NCBI GenBank assembly: GCA_038124025.1
Contig: JAYPBC010000003.1
Coordinates: forward strand, 1 to 64,000
Reading direction: 5' to 3'
Length of the DNA: 64,000 bases
Source: UBA1275 sp038124025
Lineage (GTDB): Bacteria > Bacteroidota > Rhodothermia > Balneolales > Balneolaceae
Position numbers and translations under genes: made by a program. Below are positions 11,701 to 20,297 of this stretch, piece after piece. A model generated the notes under the pieces. That model was not told where the DNA came from. It searched no databases and was given only the letters and a program-made list of their open reading frames with translations. Position 1 is the first letter of the stretch. Each line of letters opens with the position of its first letter.

Positions 11701-12408
11701 AGCTATTTAAGTGGAAGAGCATTTGAAAGTATAAATGAAAAACCCCTAATGTTTAATGAAAACCAGCAGTACATTCATTATAACAAAGGATCCTTGGTAC
11801 TTTATGCACTAAGCGATTATTTAGGCGAAGAAACCCTCAATAGTGCCATTCAACGATATCTAGAGAAAGTTGCTTATCAAGAAGCCCCTTACACCATAGC
11901 CGAAGAATTTGTCAACGAAATTGACCTGGCTACTCCTGACAGTCTGGGCTATTTAATCGATGACTTGTTCAGAACCATTACACTCTATGATAATCGGGTG
12001 GATAAGGCAGAATGGTGGATGAATTCAGATAGTACATATGAGGTTGAATTCACATTATTAGCGGCCAAATATCGGAGTGACGAGAAAGGCAAGCGTATAT
12101 ACAAAGATGCTGCTGGAGATAGTTTGGTCTTTGATAAAGCTGAACTAAGAAGACCTATTCAATCACTACCCCTTCGGGATTACATAGATGTAGGAATTTT
12201 TACTAAAAATTCAGCCGGTCAGGACTCTGTTATCTATTTGCAGAAACATCGGTTCGATGAAATCCAAACAACCCTACGTTTTACTGTTGATGCCGAGCCA
12301 TCCGAAGTCGGTATAGATCCCTACAATAAACTCATTGATACCCAGTCTATGGACAATCGACAAGAGGTAGTATTAGGTAAAGAAACCACCGAAAGCTCGG
12401 AAGAATAG
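8701..12408 (+). CDS. ABC-2 permease fused to M1 family aminopeptidase
   Basis: The 1235-residue protein has two blocks of membrane helices (about 15-275 and 320-570), a further helix near 575-600, and a large soluble part. The soluble part carries the M1 zinc motif HEVAHQWW at residues 947-954 and a downstream glutamate in LMSES (E971), the family's HExxH...E zinc site. This ABC permease/M1 fusion is a known architecture in Bacteroidota. The membrane helices presumably anchor the peptidase and pair with the upstream ATPase; whether it exports peptides or acts as a membrane-tethered peptidase is unknown. Its stop codon abuts the stop codon of the convergent sugar isomerase gene with no spacer. 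Confidence 0.92.
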   Translation: MSSFLSILFFELKYWLKRPSYYVYLIIFFGLALFLMADSAGALGAISGTVNSSTIANSPLAINELLNGMNGFIFLFLIAALIGGTIHKDFKYDMHMVLFSYPFSKGPYLIGKFVAGYIITLSVLFSATLGMIFGTLIPGVNPDLIAPFSINPYLQSFWIYIIPNTFFFGAISFALVTFSRSIIVGFLIGFGLIIIQGIADTLLSNLDNKILSAILDPFGYNANLIYTEYWTVYEQNENALPWEKWVIINRIIWSAVSAITFYTIYAKFEFHQQPIRIKWPWGKNKPAQNKSDQPLIKKIALPEINLNFSLSNQFKQLWLITLNDLKYIIKGPAFIIISLLAIILAVSTILVSNTILETPTLPVTWQILLFGSGSIGLFINLLTFLYTGMILQRDHTTGMASLIHSAPTKTWVIFGAKLCAISLMQIILLSTIIIMGIIIQGVQGYYHFEIGLYIKQLFGIQFIGLFIWSLLALSIHTVFKNYFIGFFILLLVSIGQNFLGSVGIEQMMFKFNQAPPTPYSDMNGFGHFLSEYFIYRIYWLTLGVALFISAFWIFPRGSYPSWKERLVLAKKRIKVINLSTFIGLLIIFFSLGSYIYYVDNIKYERLSSNEREASAAEWEKKYGKFRSTPQPRITAVYVEIDLYPESRDLEINGRYTLENKTNFVIDSIHIDHGSLETEFRFDVSNELLVEDSTFNYDIFRIYPPLQPGDSIQFEFNLKNTPNELLRNNSPVIANGTFLNNGILPRIGYNPAGELIGPESRKKFDLPPRDRMPNPMDSTARMNNYISYDADWIKFETIISTESDQIAIAPGYLEKEWTENDRKYFHYKMDAPILNFYSFISAEFAVQEDYWLRENGDTVAIEVYHHPGHDFNINRMIQGIKKALEYSTQAFSPYQHRQVRIIEFPQTSGGFAQSFANTIPYSEAVGFIADVDDEDPNGVDYPFSISAHEVAHQWWAHQVIGANVKGATLMSESMSEYVSLKVLEKEYGDDKMRTFLKNALDSYLSGRAFESINEKPLMFNENQQYIHYNKGSLVLYALSDYLGEETLNSAIQRYLEKVAYQEAPYTIAEEFVNEIDLATPDSLGYLIDDLFRTITLYDNRVDKAEWWMNSDSTYEVEFTLLAAKYRSDEKGKRIYKDAAGDSLVFDKAELRRPIQSLPLRDYIDVGIFTKNSAGQDSVIYLQKHRFDEIQTTLRFTVDAEPSEVGIDPYNKLIDTQSMDNRQEVVLGKETTESSEE

Positions 12409-13470
12409 CTAGTCTTTTAGCCCTAATATCTGCCGGTTAAGCGTTCGATTGACCCCTTCTGCCCCAGCAAAATCGTCAAAAGCTTTATCGGTAGCTTCGA
12501 TAATGTGATTTTGTATGAAGGATACACCCTCTCTAGCGCCTTGTTCTGGAGATTTGACGCAACATTCCCATTCTAAGACCGCCCAGCCGTCAAATCCATA
12601 CTCGGTTAATTTGGTAAAAATACGCTTAAAGTCCACCTGACCATCTCCGGGTGATCGGTAGCGGCCTGCTCTATCTCTCCAGTCGCCATATCCACCAAAG
12701 GTTCCCTTTTTTCCTGTTGGATTAAATTCGGAATCCTTGACATGAAAGGCTTTTATGAATTCATGATAGTGATCGATATAGGCTATATAATCGAGTTGCT
12801 GCAATACAAAATGCGAGGGATCGTATAATATACTAACTGCACTATGATTACCCGTTGCCGCTAAAAAGCGCTCGAAGGTTACCCCATCATGTATATCTTC
12901 CACTGGGTGAACCTCATAGCAGCAAGCCACCCCATTATCTTCAAACACATCTAAAATAGGAAGCCAACGCTTGGCCAGTTCGGCGAAACCTTCATCAATC
13001 AGTCCTTTGGGTTGTTGTGGCCAGGGATGAACCATAGGCCAAAGTAAGGAGCCAGAAAAAGTGGCATGTGCGGTTAAACCAAGACGCCGACTAGCTAACG
13101 CAGCCTTTTTAACCTGATCTATAGCCCACTCTCGCCGGGCAGGCTCATTACCCTTTAGCGATTCGGGAGCAAATACATCAAACATAGTGTCATGAGCTGG
13201 ATGCGTTGCTACTAGTTGACCCTGAATATGGGTAGACAATTCAGTGATTTCAAGACCATAAGAAGCCACTTTCCCCTTTAGTTCGTCACAATAATCTTGG
13301 CTTTCAGCAGCGGTATCCAAATCGATCATGAAATCCACATTACTTGGAATCTGCACTCCCTTGTAGCCTAGATCAGCCGCCCATTGACATAGGCCATCTA
13401 ATGAGTTGAATGGTTCGGTGGCGTCAATAAATTGTGCAAAAAAAATAGCTGGGCCTTTAATCGTTTTCAT
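12409..13470 (-). CDS. sugar phosphate isomerase/epimerase-like TIM barrel
   Basis: The 353-residue protein matches the AP-endonuclease-2/xylose-isomerase-like TIM-barrel superfamily. Likely metal ligands are E186 (CYEVHP), D217 (LYDPSH), H243 (FHVKD) and E300 (VLEWE), in the expected order. It is the last gene of a three-gene minus-strand operon with a Gfo/Idh dehydrogenase and an MFS permease, 68 bases after the dehydrogenase. Such trios act on inositol-, keto- or deoxy-sugars in known systems; the exact substrate is not readable here. The terminus touches the convergent ABC/M1 gene. Confidence 0.88.
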   Translation of the reverse strand: MKTIKGPAIFFAQFIDATEPFNSLDGLCQWAADLGYKGVQIPSNVDFMIDLDTAAESQDYCDELKGKVASYGLEITELSTHIQGQLVATHPAHDTMFDVFAPESLKGNEPARREWAIDQVKKAALASRRLGLTAHATFSGSLLWPMVHPWPQQPKGLIDEGFAELAKRWLPILDVFEDNGVACCYEVHPVEDIHDGVTFERFLAATGNHSAVSILYDPSHFVLQQLDYIAYIDHYHEFIKAFHVKDSEFNPTGKKGTFGGYGDWRDRAGRYRSPGDGQVDFKRIFTKLTEYGFDGWAVLEWECCVKSPEQGAREGVSFIQNHIIEATDKAFDDFAGAEGVNRTLNRQILGLKD

Positions 13471-13538
13471 ATAGGTATAACCATTGTATCTGTGTTACAA
13501 TTAATTCTTGTTGATGTGGCTAACGCCGTTCTATCTGG

Positions 13539-14702
13539 TTAATAATCGGGTGAACTCCATACATTCCCTTTAGTCGTAGATTCTACCATGGCATCAACCA
13601 AAGCCATTCCATGAACGCCGTCATTAATATCTGGAAAATCATATACAGGGTTATGCGTTGACCCGGAATAATGAGCTCGAACAGCCATGGCAAAATTTCT
13701 ATAGATATTGGCAAAAGCCTCAAGATACCCTTCGGGATGACCAGAAGGAACTCTAGCATGTACCAATGCCGCCTCTGTCAAATAGGAATTATCTACCCCA
13801 GTACGGTAGATTTGGTTCGGGGCCCCGTGCCGTTTAACCAAGAGCGTATTTTCATCTTCCTGACACCACTCTACTCCTCCTTTGGTACCATAGACCTTAA
13901 CTCTGACTGCATTTTCTTCACCGGCAGAAACCTGCGAACAAATCAACACACCTGGCACCCCCCCTTCAAATTCTAATAGGGCCGAGGTATCATCATCCAG
14001 TAAACGTCCTTCAACCACCTTGGACATCTGTGACAACACCTTGGTTATTTGTAAGCCTGAGACATATTCTGCCATATTAGCGGCATGTGTTCCAATATCT
14101 CCATATGCTCCTGCTTTACCTGCTTTGTTGGGATCTGAGCGCCAAATTGCCTGTTTTTGGCCCTCATCTTCTAACTTATCCGTAAGCCAGCCCTGAGGAT
14201 ACTCAACTACCACCTTACGAACCGGACCTAAATCTCCAGAGCTAATCATCTGCCGCGCTTGCTTCACCATAGGGTACCCTGTATAGGTATGAGTAAGGGC
14301 AAAGGGCAAATTCGATGTTTCCACGGCATCTTTAATTTCTAAGGCCTCTCTGGTTGATAGGCATAGTGGCTTATCGCAAATTACAGGAAACCCATGCTCT
14401 AAAGCCATGATGGCGGGAGCAGCATGCAAGTGATTGGGCGTAACGATAGAAACCATATCCATACGATCACCCTCCTCACGCTGGGCTTCCTGACTAATCA
14501 TATCTTGCCAAGTGTCGTAAATTCGTTCTCCAGGCAGAAACAGCTCTTGCCCCGTCTGCTTGCTCGTTTCAGGAGAGCTGCTAAAAGCGCCGCACACTAA
14601 TTCGATTTGCCCATCTAAGCGTGCAGCCATTCGGTGCACGGCTCCTATGAAAGCTCCAGTGCCTCCTCCAATCATTCCCATTCGTACTTTTCGGTATTGC
14701 AT
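13539..14702 (-). CDS. Gfo/Idh/MocA family oxidoreductase
   Basis: This predicts 387 residues with an N-terminal Rossmann nucleotide-binding turn IGGGTGAFIG (11-20), the family lysine in CDKP (109-112), and the D202/H206 pair in YGDIGTHAANM, which are the usual catalytic neighbours of this NAD(P)-dependent sugar dehydrogenase family. The C-terminal half is the alpha/beta substrate domain. Its ATG directly follows the stop of the MFS gene (no gap). With its neighbours it probably oxidises an imported sugar or cyclitol; substrate unassigned. Confidence 0.92.
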   Translation of the reverse strand: MQYRKVRMGMIGGGTGAFIGAVHRMAARLDGQIELVCGAFSSSPETSKQTGQELFLPGERIYDTWQDMISQEAQREEGDRMDMVSIVTPNHLHAAPAIMALEHGFPVICDKPLCLSTREALEIKDAVETSNLPFALTHTYTGYPMVKQARQMISSGDLGPVRKVVVEYPQGWLTDKLEDEGQKQAIWRSDPNKAGKAGAYGDIGTHAANMAEYVSGLQITKVLSQMSKVVEGRLLDDDTSALLEFEGGVPGVLICSQVSAGEENAVRVKVYGTKGGVEWCQEDENTLLVKRHGAPNQIYRTGVDNSYLTEAALVHARVPSGHPEGYLEAFANIYRNFAMAVRAHYSGSTHNPVYDFPDINDGVHGMALVDAMVESTTKGNVWSSPDY

Positions 14703-15992
14703 TTATGCTGCTGCCTCTGCAGGATTATCTTGATCGGTAGTTTTGTCCCAAAACAGAGCAAAGAAGAAGGCGGCCACTATTAAGGCTACGATACCGGGCA
14801 TCACCCAAAAACTCTGTGCTCCCGCTAGCCAACCATCCGTAGTGGCCCCATCGAGTGTAATCCTGTCACCCCACCAGCCCAATACATAATTACCAATAAG
14901 CATACCGGCACCATAAGTCAACAAATTGAAAAAGCCTTGAGCACTCGCTCGCAGATGTTTGGGGGCTTTTTTGTCTACATAAAGTTGGCCCGTTACAAAA
15001 AAGAAATCGTAACAGATTCCATGTAGCGCAATACCTAATACAATGAGTGCGGTTGAACTTGGGAACAAACCGAATAACAAATATCTAGCTGTCCAAGCTA
15101 GCATACCCACAAGTAGCATCCACTTCACTCCAAGACGAGCCAAAAATAGTGGGATAGCCAACATAAATAACACTTCACTCATTTGCCCAATGGCCATGAA
15201 AGAAGGAGATTGTTCACCGAAGGCTACAGCTGCAATAAAATCGTTCGTCCGCGCATAATAAAATGCCAATGGAATGCTAATTGCGAAACTGCTAAACGAA
15301 AAAATCGCAAAGTTCTTTTCGCTAAGTAGCTTTAATGCGTCCAGTCCCAAGGCCTGCTTTACGTCAAATTTTTCACCTCTCGCCGATGGTGGAGTTGCAG
15401 GAAGGGTAAAGCTGTAGAGTCCGTATAACACCGATATTACAGCACTCACTTTAAGAGGAATATTCGTGGATTGAATATTACTTTCAACGCCAGTCAACCA
15501 GCTAAGCAAAGGTATTTGAACAAAACCCAAGACGGTACCTGCGATTATAAACCCAGCAACTATCCATCCAACGGTTCCCCAAACACGGATACGAGGGAAT
15601 TCTGAGTCTGGATCATCAATGTTAGCAAATGCAATGGCATTTACTAATGCCAGTGAGGGCATATATAGCATAAAATAGACCAACATTACCCAGATAAAGG
15701 TTCCAGAGTCAGTAATTCCGGCAGCCACCCACAGCAACACTGCGCCTAAAAGGTGACTAATCCCATTAACTTTTTCCGCATTGAAATATCGATCAGCCAA
15801 TAGCCCCACAAAAACAGGCGCCAATAAACCGGCCCAGTTATGAGTAGCATATGCGCTCCCAATGATACTGTTTAAACTCTCTTCCCCCTCAAACACCTGC
15901 AAAAGGTAGGCGCCCATTGTCACAAAAAATGCACCCCAAATGAAAAATTGAAGAAACATCATAAGACTCAACCGAAATCGTAATGACTGCAT
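14703..15992 (-). CDS. MFS sugar/nucleoside permease (NUP-like)
   Basis: A 429-residue membrane protein with about 12 helices. The opening (LMMFLQFFIWGAFFVTMG) and the arrangement of two six-helix halves are those of the nucleoside:H+ symporter branch of the major facilitator superfamily. In Bacteroidota many members of this branch sit next to Gfo/Idh enzymes and carry sugars rather than nucleosides, which fits here because the dehydrogenase gene starts at the next base. It is the first gene of the operon; the promoter must lie in 15993-16275. Confidence 0.88.
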   Translation of the reverse strand: MQSLRFRLSLMMFLQFFIWGAFFVTMGAYLLQVFEGEESLNSIIGSAYATHNWAGLLAPVFVGLLADRYFNAEKVNGISHLLGAVLLWVAAGITDSGTFIWVMLVYFMLYMPSLALVNAIAFANIDDPDSEFPRIRVWGTVGWIVAGFIIAGTVLGFVQIPLLSWLTGVESNIQSTNIPLKVSAVISVLYGLYSFTLPATPPSARGEKFDVKQALGLDALKLLSEKNFAIFSFSSFAISIPLAFYYARTNDFIAAVAFGEQSPSFMAIGQMSEVLFMLAIPLFLARLGVKWMLLVGMLAWTARYLLFGLFPSSTALIVLGIALHGICYDFFFVTGQLYVDKKAPKHLRASAQGFFNLLTYGAGMLIGNYVLGWWGDRITLDGATTDGWLAGAQSFWVMPGIVALIVAAFFFALFWDKTTDQDNPAEAAA

Positions 15993-16217
15993 AGTTATAG
16001 TAATTGGTTAGATTTTTCAGCCTGCAAATAAAGAAATCTACCCCATAATTGAAAGTATTATTGCATACAACTTTTTGACTACATAGGATGGAATTAGGAG
16101 AGTCTTCACGTTGTTTATAACCATAATCATGTTGGATTAGCCATACATACCCTAGGCGGATCGTACTCATTGCTTATATTATTTGTATCTTTTTTTACTA
16201 GCATGGTAACCCTGAAA

Positions 16218-16230
16218 AGTTTTTAAAACT
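16218..16230. repeat. AT-rich palindrome upstream of groES-like gene
   Basis: The intergenic region 15993-16275 between divergent genes holds the palindrome AGTTTTTAAAACT (six-base arms around one T). It lies 46 bases before the GroES-like ATG and about 226 bases from the MFS start. It might be an operator or chance in AT-rich DNA. Nothing else stands out in this spacer. Confidence 0.25.
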
Positions 16231-16275
16231 GGTTTCACGTAAATGGGTAAATATAGACCAAAACATACATTTTAA

Positions 16276-16647
16276 ATGATTCAAGAATACCTTAACTCAA
16301 TTGATAACTTCATTGTAGTAGGAGATCGCGTACTCATTAAACCTCGCGAGATGGAAACACACACTCGAAGTGGACTGGTCTTACCAGCCTCTGTAAAGGA
16401 GAAAGAGGAAATTCAAAGCGGATATATTTTAAAAACTGGGCCTGGTTACCCAATACCAAACACCGATGTAGAAGAGGTTTGGAAAGCATCGGAGGATACA
16501 AAATATATTGGAATGCAAGCATCAGAGGGTGATTTGGCCATTTTTCTAAAAAGCCGTGCCCATGAAATTGAGTTTGAGAACGAAAAATATATCATCGTTC
16601 CTCATTCCTCAATTCTATTACTTATACGGGACGAACTAGAGGTATAA
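16276..16647 (+). CDS. GroES-like co-chaperone (Cpn10 fold)
   Basis: The 123-residue protein has the Cpn10 pattern: VVGDRVLIKPRE near 17-28, a mobile-loop-like region with TRSGLVLP (35-42), then IQSGYILKTGPG and a C-terminal IVPHSSILLLI strand. Classic GroES is about 95 residues; this one carries an insertion around 60-85 (TDVEEVWKASEDTKYIG). No groEL gene is in the window. It belongs to a divergent second GroES family seen in Bacteroidota. The function with a chaperonin is inferred from fold only. The YitT-like gene follows after 53 bases. Confidence 0.82.
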   Translation: MIQEYLNSIDNFIVVGDRVLIKPREMETHTRSGLVLPASVKEKEEIQSGYILKTGPGYPIPNTDVEEVWKASEDTKYIGMQASEGDLAIFLKSRAHEIEFENEKYIIVPHSSILLLIRDELEV

Positions 16648-16700
16648 CAATTAAAAAAATAGAACCAGCAAATACATCAGATAGGGAACCCAGCGACTTC

Positions 16701-17315
16701 GTGCTGCCAAAAGGAGTTTCTCATAGTCTATTTGACGACATACAGGCTATTTTATTAGCAAGTTTATTTATGTCGTTTGGAGTGGCTTTGTTTACCCAGC
16801 AAGAGTTTTTAATTGGGGGAACAGCAGGAGTTGCATTTTTAGGATCTTATGTAAGTCCGTGGAGCTTTGGTCAATTTTTCTTTGTTATAAATATCCCGTT
16901 CTACGGGTTAGCTCTATGGCGTTTGGGCTGGTTTTTCACCGTTAAAACATTTATTGCAGTTGCTTTAGTATCCATACTTTCCGATTGGATACCACAGTGG
17001 ATTCTGATAGACTCTTCGATACCTCTTTTTGCTGCAATATTTGGCGGTTCAATGATGGGGGCAGGATTATTGATGCTCTTCCGTCATAAAGCTTCCCTTG
17101 GTGGATTAAATATTTTATCGTTATATCTGAGTAAGTACCACAATGTGAATGCGGGGCGTTTTCAAATGATTGTGGATGTAATCATTATTCTATTGGCTAT
17201 TTACATTGTTGATATATGGGCAACTATCTACTCTATAATCGCTGCGATATGTATGAATGCCGTATTAGCCATTAATTTTAAGAAGGGCCGATATCTAGCT
17301 TCTTTAGACTCTTAA
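16701..17315 (+). CDS. YitT family membrane protein
   Basis: This encodes about 204 residues and five to six membrane helices, with the family signatures EFLIGGTAGVAFL and the GGSMMGAGLLMLFRHKAS stretch with its following SLGG. YitT proteins of Bacillus carry a C-terminal DUF2179 domain; it is absent here, making a short form. The start is taken as GTG at 16701, because no in-frame ATG occurs between the preceding gene and the first helix, so the exact start is uncertain. Transport function is unknown for the family. Confidence 0.78.
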   Translation: MLPKGVSHSLFDDIQAILLASLFMSFGVALFTQQEFLIGGTAGVAFLGSYVSPWSFGQFFFVINIPFYGLALWRLGWFFTVKTFIAVALVSILSDWIPQWILIDSSIPLFAAIFGGSMMGAGLLMLFRHKASLGGLNILSLYLSKYHNVNAGRFQMIVDVIIILLAIYIVDIWATIYSIIAAICMNAVLAINFKKGRYLASLDS

Positions 17316-17443
17316 CATGGTATAGGACGAATTGAGCCTTGAATGGTATTTAGCCGAAAAAAGTATTAGAACCAAGCACTCTGGCTGGTACCATAATCGC
17401 GTACATGCGTCTTGGCTGTTTAGCATACAATTAACTTAGCCTA

Positions 17444-17962
17444 TTAATAATCTCTTCTGTATTGGAGATCTATACCTTGTCTTGCATCACCGGACTGAAT
17501 GAAGACCACATCCCAATATGGTTGTATATTTGTTTGTAAAAGAAAGAATGTGTTAGGAGATCTGCCCCCTAGTTCATTAATTATAAAAAATTGCGAACGC
17601 TCTGAGAGAACCCAACCCGTTTTTAATGCAGGTCCACGACCCTCAAACCCGCTTTGATCTATTTCAATAATATCCATTCCCAAGCCTACTAAGGCCAATT
17701 CTTCAAATTCACTCCGTAATAATTCCTCCCACAAATAAGAGTCCTTACTTACACTGCTAAAATAATTCGTTTGCCAAAACGAATTGGTATCGGATAAAGT
17801 AATTAATTGTGGCTCTGACACTCTACTTTGAATGGAAGACGGACTTATGTATAGACCATCACTAGTAAATCCCTGAAATGCGCCATAATTAGCACAACCC
17901 ACACCAAAGCTAGCTATCACTGTGAAAAGTAAAATCATTACCTTAATTTGTCTTTTATTCAT
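17444..17962 (-). CDS. small lipoprotein, function unknown
   Basis: I place the start at the ATG 17960-17962, which gives MNKRQIKVMILL and a lipobox ending FGVGC, so a 172-residue lipoprotein. I do not recognise the mature part. It contains several aromatic residues and a predicted mixed alpha/beta pattern and has no metal or catalytic motif. It follows the Omp85-like gene by 57 bases on the same strand, suggesting a partner in outer-membrane assembly, which is inference only. An in-frame ATG 12 codons upstream would hide the signal peptide. Confidence 0.7.
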   Translation of the reverse strand: MNKRQIKVMILLFTVIASFGVGCANYGAFQGFTSDGLYISPSSIQSRVSEPQLITLSDTNSFWQTNYFSSVSKDSYLWEELLRSEFEELALVGLGMDIIEIDQSGFEGRGPALKTGWVLSERSQFFIINELGGRSPNTFFLLQTNIQPYWDVVFIQSGDARQGIDLQYRRDY

Positions 17963-18019
17963 GCAGTTTAACGTATTTAAGTTGATATATCTTTCCATGA
18001 GAATTCTAGTAATTCTTCC

Positions 18020-20188
18020 TTAAAAAGCTTCTCCAATGGAAAGGTACAAAGTCCACCTTGCCCACGGTTGTTTATCTCTTAGTCCAGGTATTGCACCTAA
18101 ATCTTCGGAGGTAGGATTAAGTTTATAGGCTAAATCCATTCGAATAGGACCAAATGGCGCCCGATATCTTATTCCTGCTCCTAAGGCCCATTGTATATCC
18201 TTAATTGCAACACTTTCAGTATTCTCCCAAACTTGGCCTCCATCTAAAAACAATACCCCGTAACCACCTCGCCATTTTTTAAACTGCTCCCGCCATTCCA
18301 GGTTTAAGGTTAACGATGCTTTACCACCTGTCGGAACAAAGCTATACCGACTAACAGAATTTCCGGATGAACTATCTACTCGTTCGACCCATTCTTTAGG
18401 GCCCAAATTATGTCTAGCCCATCCTCGAACCAAGGTACTGCCGCCATTATAGAACCGAACATCGGAGGGTAGACTATCCCTATTTTGTTCAAATATCCAA
18501 CCTCCACGTATTCGGCTTGCGAAGATGGAACTTCTACCAACTGGGGTATACTTTCGCAGATCTAGCAACAGGCGCTGATAACTAAAATCGCCTTCCCCAA
18601 ATAATCCAGAAAATTCAAAAATTGGTTGAACCGAAAACGTATTGTAACCGATAATTCCTTCTGAATGATACCTCGCACTCAAATTAAAGACCGAAAGATT
18701 ATAAGTTAATAGGCTATCAGGGATTCCTTGCCCAGCTTCAACATTCGACTCATCGTTAAGTGCAAAACGGTAAGACAGGGTTCCAGTCAATCGATTATTC
18801 ACCGTATAACTAAATGCAGTCCCAACGCCGGTTGAACTGATATCGTATGCACGTTCGTCTCGATATTGACTGAATGGGTGAATCCGAACACTACTATTCG
18901 TATTGAAAACAAAGGGAAAAAGGTAATCCGCTTCAATATACCGTTCGAAATACGACAATTTTAAACCAGCTGTGAATTGCTGCCCTCCGCCCCCTAAGTT
19001 TCTATGTACCCAAGACAACTGGGTCCGAAATAATTGATATCCATCAAAAATACGTATTGGCCGTTCGAGTCGGTCAAAATAACCTGCCCCAATCCGCCAC
19101 TGAAATGAACGCATTTCTTCCTCAGTAACCCTGACGTCTAAAATTAAAGAGGCGGTGTCTGACTGTTCAGAAATTTGAATTTCAGCTTGATCAAATAACG
19201 GATGAGCATATAACTGAGTAAGGGAATTTCTTCTTGCAGATTCACTGTAATGCTGATCTTTCTTGAGGGTAATTTCACGCTTTACTACATTTTTTGCTAC
19301 CGTTTTCTCACCCTCTACCACTATCTCCTTGATAGTCGGTCTTTGCCCAAGAATAATGTCAAAAACTACGATTTTGTCCTTGGAGAATAGACCTCTATTT
19401 CCGTCTTTTTCATACTTAGGATAGGAGTTGAAGTGTATCTTTGCATATACATATCCATTTTCTCGACTTATTCTAGCTAAGCGATTTTGCTCACGTACTA
19501 TATCAAGCTCCACGTAGGTGGCATTATTTAGCTTTCTAGATGGACGTATTTGGTCAATAAATAACAAACCTAATCCTTGTTCTCTTAATTCAAGATGAGC
19601 TTGCTGACTTAGATCAACTCCTTGCATACTAAGCCAGCTGAGTTGCTCATCATCTCCTAGCTGCTTCTGGGAGGTAACCACACGCACTTGAACCTCCGCA
19701 ATAATGGTTGGATCACCCAAATCAACATGGAACCATACATCCCAAAATAAGCTATTTGCAATAGGTACTACATGCGCATGCACTTGTGCATCTTCATATC
19801 CTTGAGCATTCAAAAAGCCCCTTAACTGTTTTATTTGTTGTTTAATCATACTTGAATCCCAACGAGGCAGTGCACCTTTGACTAAATCTGGCAAAGTCTG
19901 ATTAAAATTATATAGGGTCCACGCTTGTGCAACGGCCCATTGCTGCTTCCATAAAGCTGGGAGTTCTGCGCTTATTTGATTACGAAGTATAGGCTCGGTA
20001 AAACGCTCCTGACCACCAAAACGTACTGCTCTCACCGCTAGCTCTTCAGGAATACTAGTAGGCCAATCTATGGCACTCTCCTCGATTATAAAACCAGCAT
20101 TAGCCTGCTCCTCCTCCTGCCCGAATACATTATTTGGAAGGCTGAAACCAATTATAACCAAAAGAATTAGAGAATACTTCAGCAACAA
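18020..20188 (-). CDS. BamA/TamA-like Omp85 outer-membrane protein
   Basis: The 722-residue protein starts with a signal peptide (cleavage near VFGQ). POTRA-like domains fill roughly 60-350, including PTIKEIVVEGEKTV and the following helix. The C-terminal half is a beta-barrel rich in alternating aromatic strands and ends in phenylalanine, as Omp85 proteins do. A late FGPIRMDLAYKL strand is typical for the barrel end of BamA/TamA. It probably inserts or translocates outer-membrane proteins; whether it is the main BamA or a paralogue cannot be told, because no skp/lpxD neighbours are present. A small lipoprotein gene follows. Confidence 0.88.
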   Translation of the reverse strand: MLLKYSLILLVIIGFSLPNNVFGQEEEQANAGFIIEESAIDWPTSIPEELAVRAVRFGGQERFTEPILRNQISAELPALWKQQWAVAQAWTLYNFNQTLPDLVKGALPRWDSSMIKQQIKQLRGFLNAQGYEDAQVHAHVVPIANSLFWDVWFHVDLGDPTIIAEVQVRVVTSQKQLGDDEQLSWLSMQGVDLSQQAHLELREQGLGLLFIDQIRPSRKLNNATYVELDIVREQNRLARISRENGYVYAKIHFNSYPKYEKDGNRGLFSKDKIVVFDIILGQRPTIKEIVVEGEKTVAKNVVKREITLKKDQHYSESARRNSLTQLYAHPLFDQAEIQISEQSDTASLILDVRVTEEEMRSFQWRIGAGYFDRLERPIRIFDGYQLFRTQLSWVHRNLGGGGQQFTAGLKLSYFERYIEADYLFPFVFNTNSSVRIHPFSQYRDERAYDISSTGVGTAFSYTVNNRLTGTLSYRFALNDESNVEAGQGIPDSLLTYNLSVFNLSARYHSEGIIGYNTFSVQPIFEFSGLFGEGDFSYQRLLLDLRKYTPVGRSSIFASRIRGGWIFEQNRDSLPSDVRFYNGGSTLVRGWARHNLGPKEWVERVDSSSGNSVSRYSFVPTGGKASLTLNLEWREQFKKWRGGYGVLFLDGGQVWENTESVAIKDIQWALGAGIRYRAPFGPIRMDLAYKLNPTSEDLGAIPGLRDKQPWARWTLYLSIGEAF

Positions 20189-20297
20189 ACGTAGACTTTT
20201 GAAATTGAGTACCGTTTCAATATCTATACAATCAATCTATAATATAGTATCTTAGTTAGAAGCAAAAATAGTTTTAGTCTTTATCTATCGTGTTATT

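Noticed and set aside
15889..16170. 93-codon minus-strand frame overlapping the start of the MFS gene
   Set aside because: It overlaps the well supported MFS start in another frame and has no recognisable pattern; its upstream part is ordinary intergenic sequence.
17316..17443. TGGTACCA palindrome and ATGGTA/TACCAT pair between YitT and the lipoprotein
   Set aside because: Short, not followed by T-runs, and no clear relation to either gene start.
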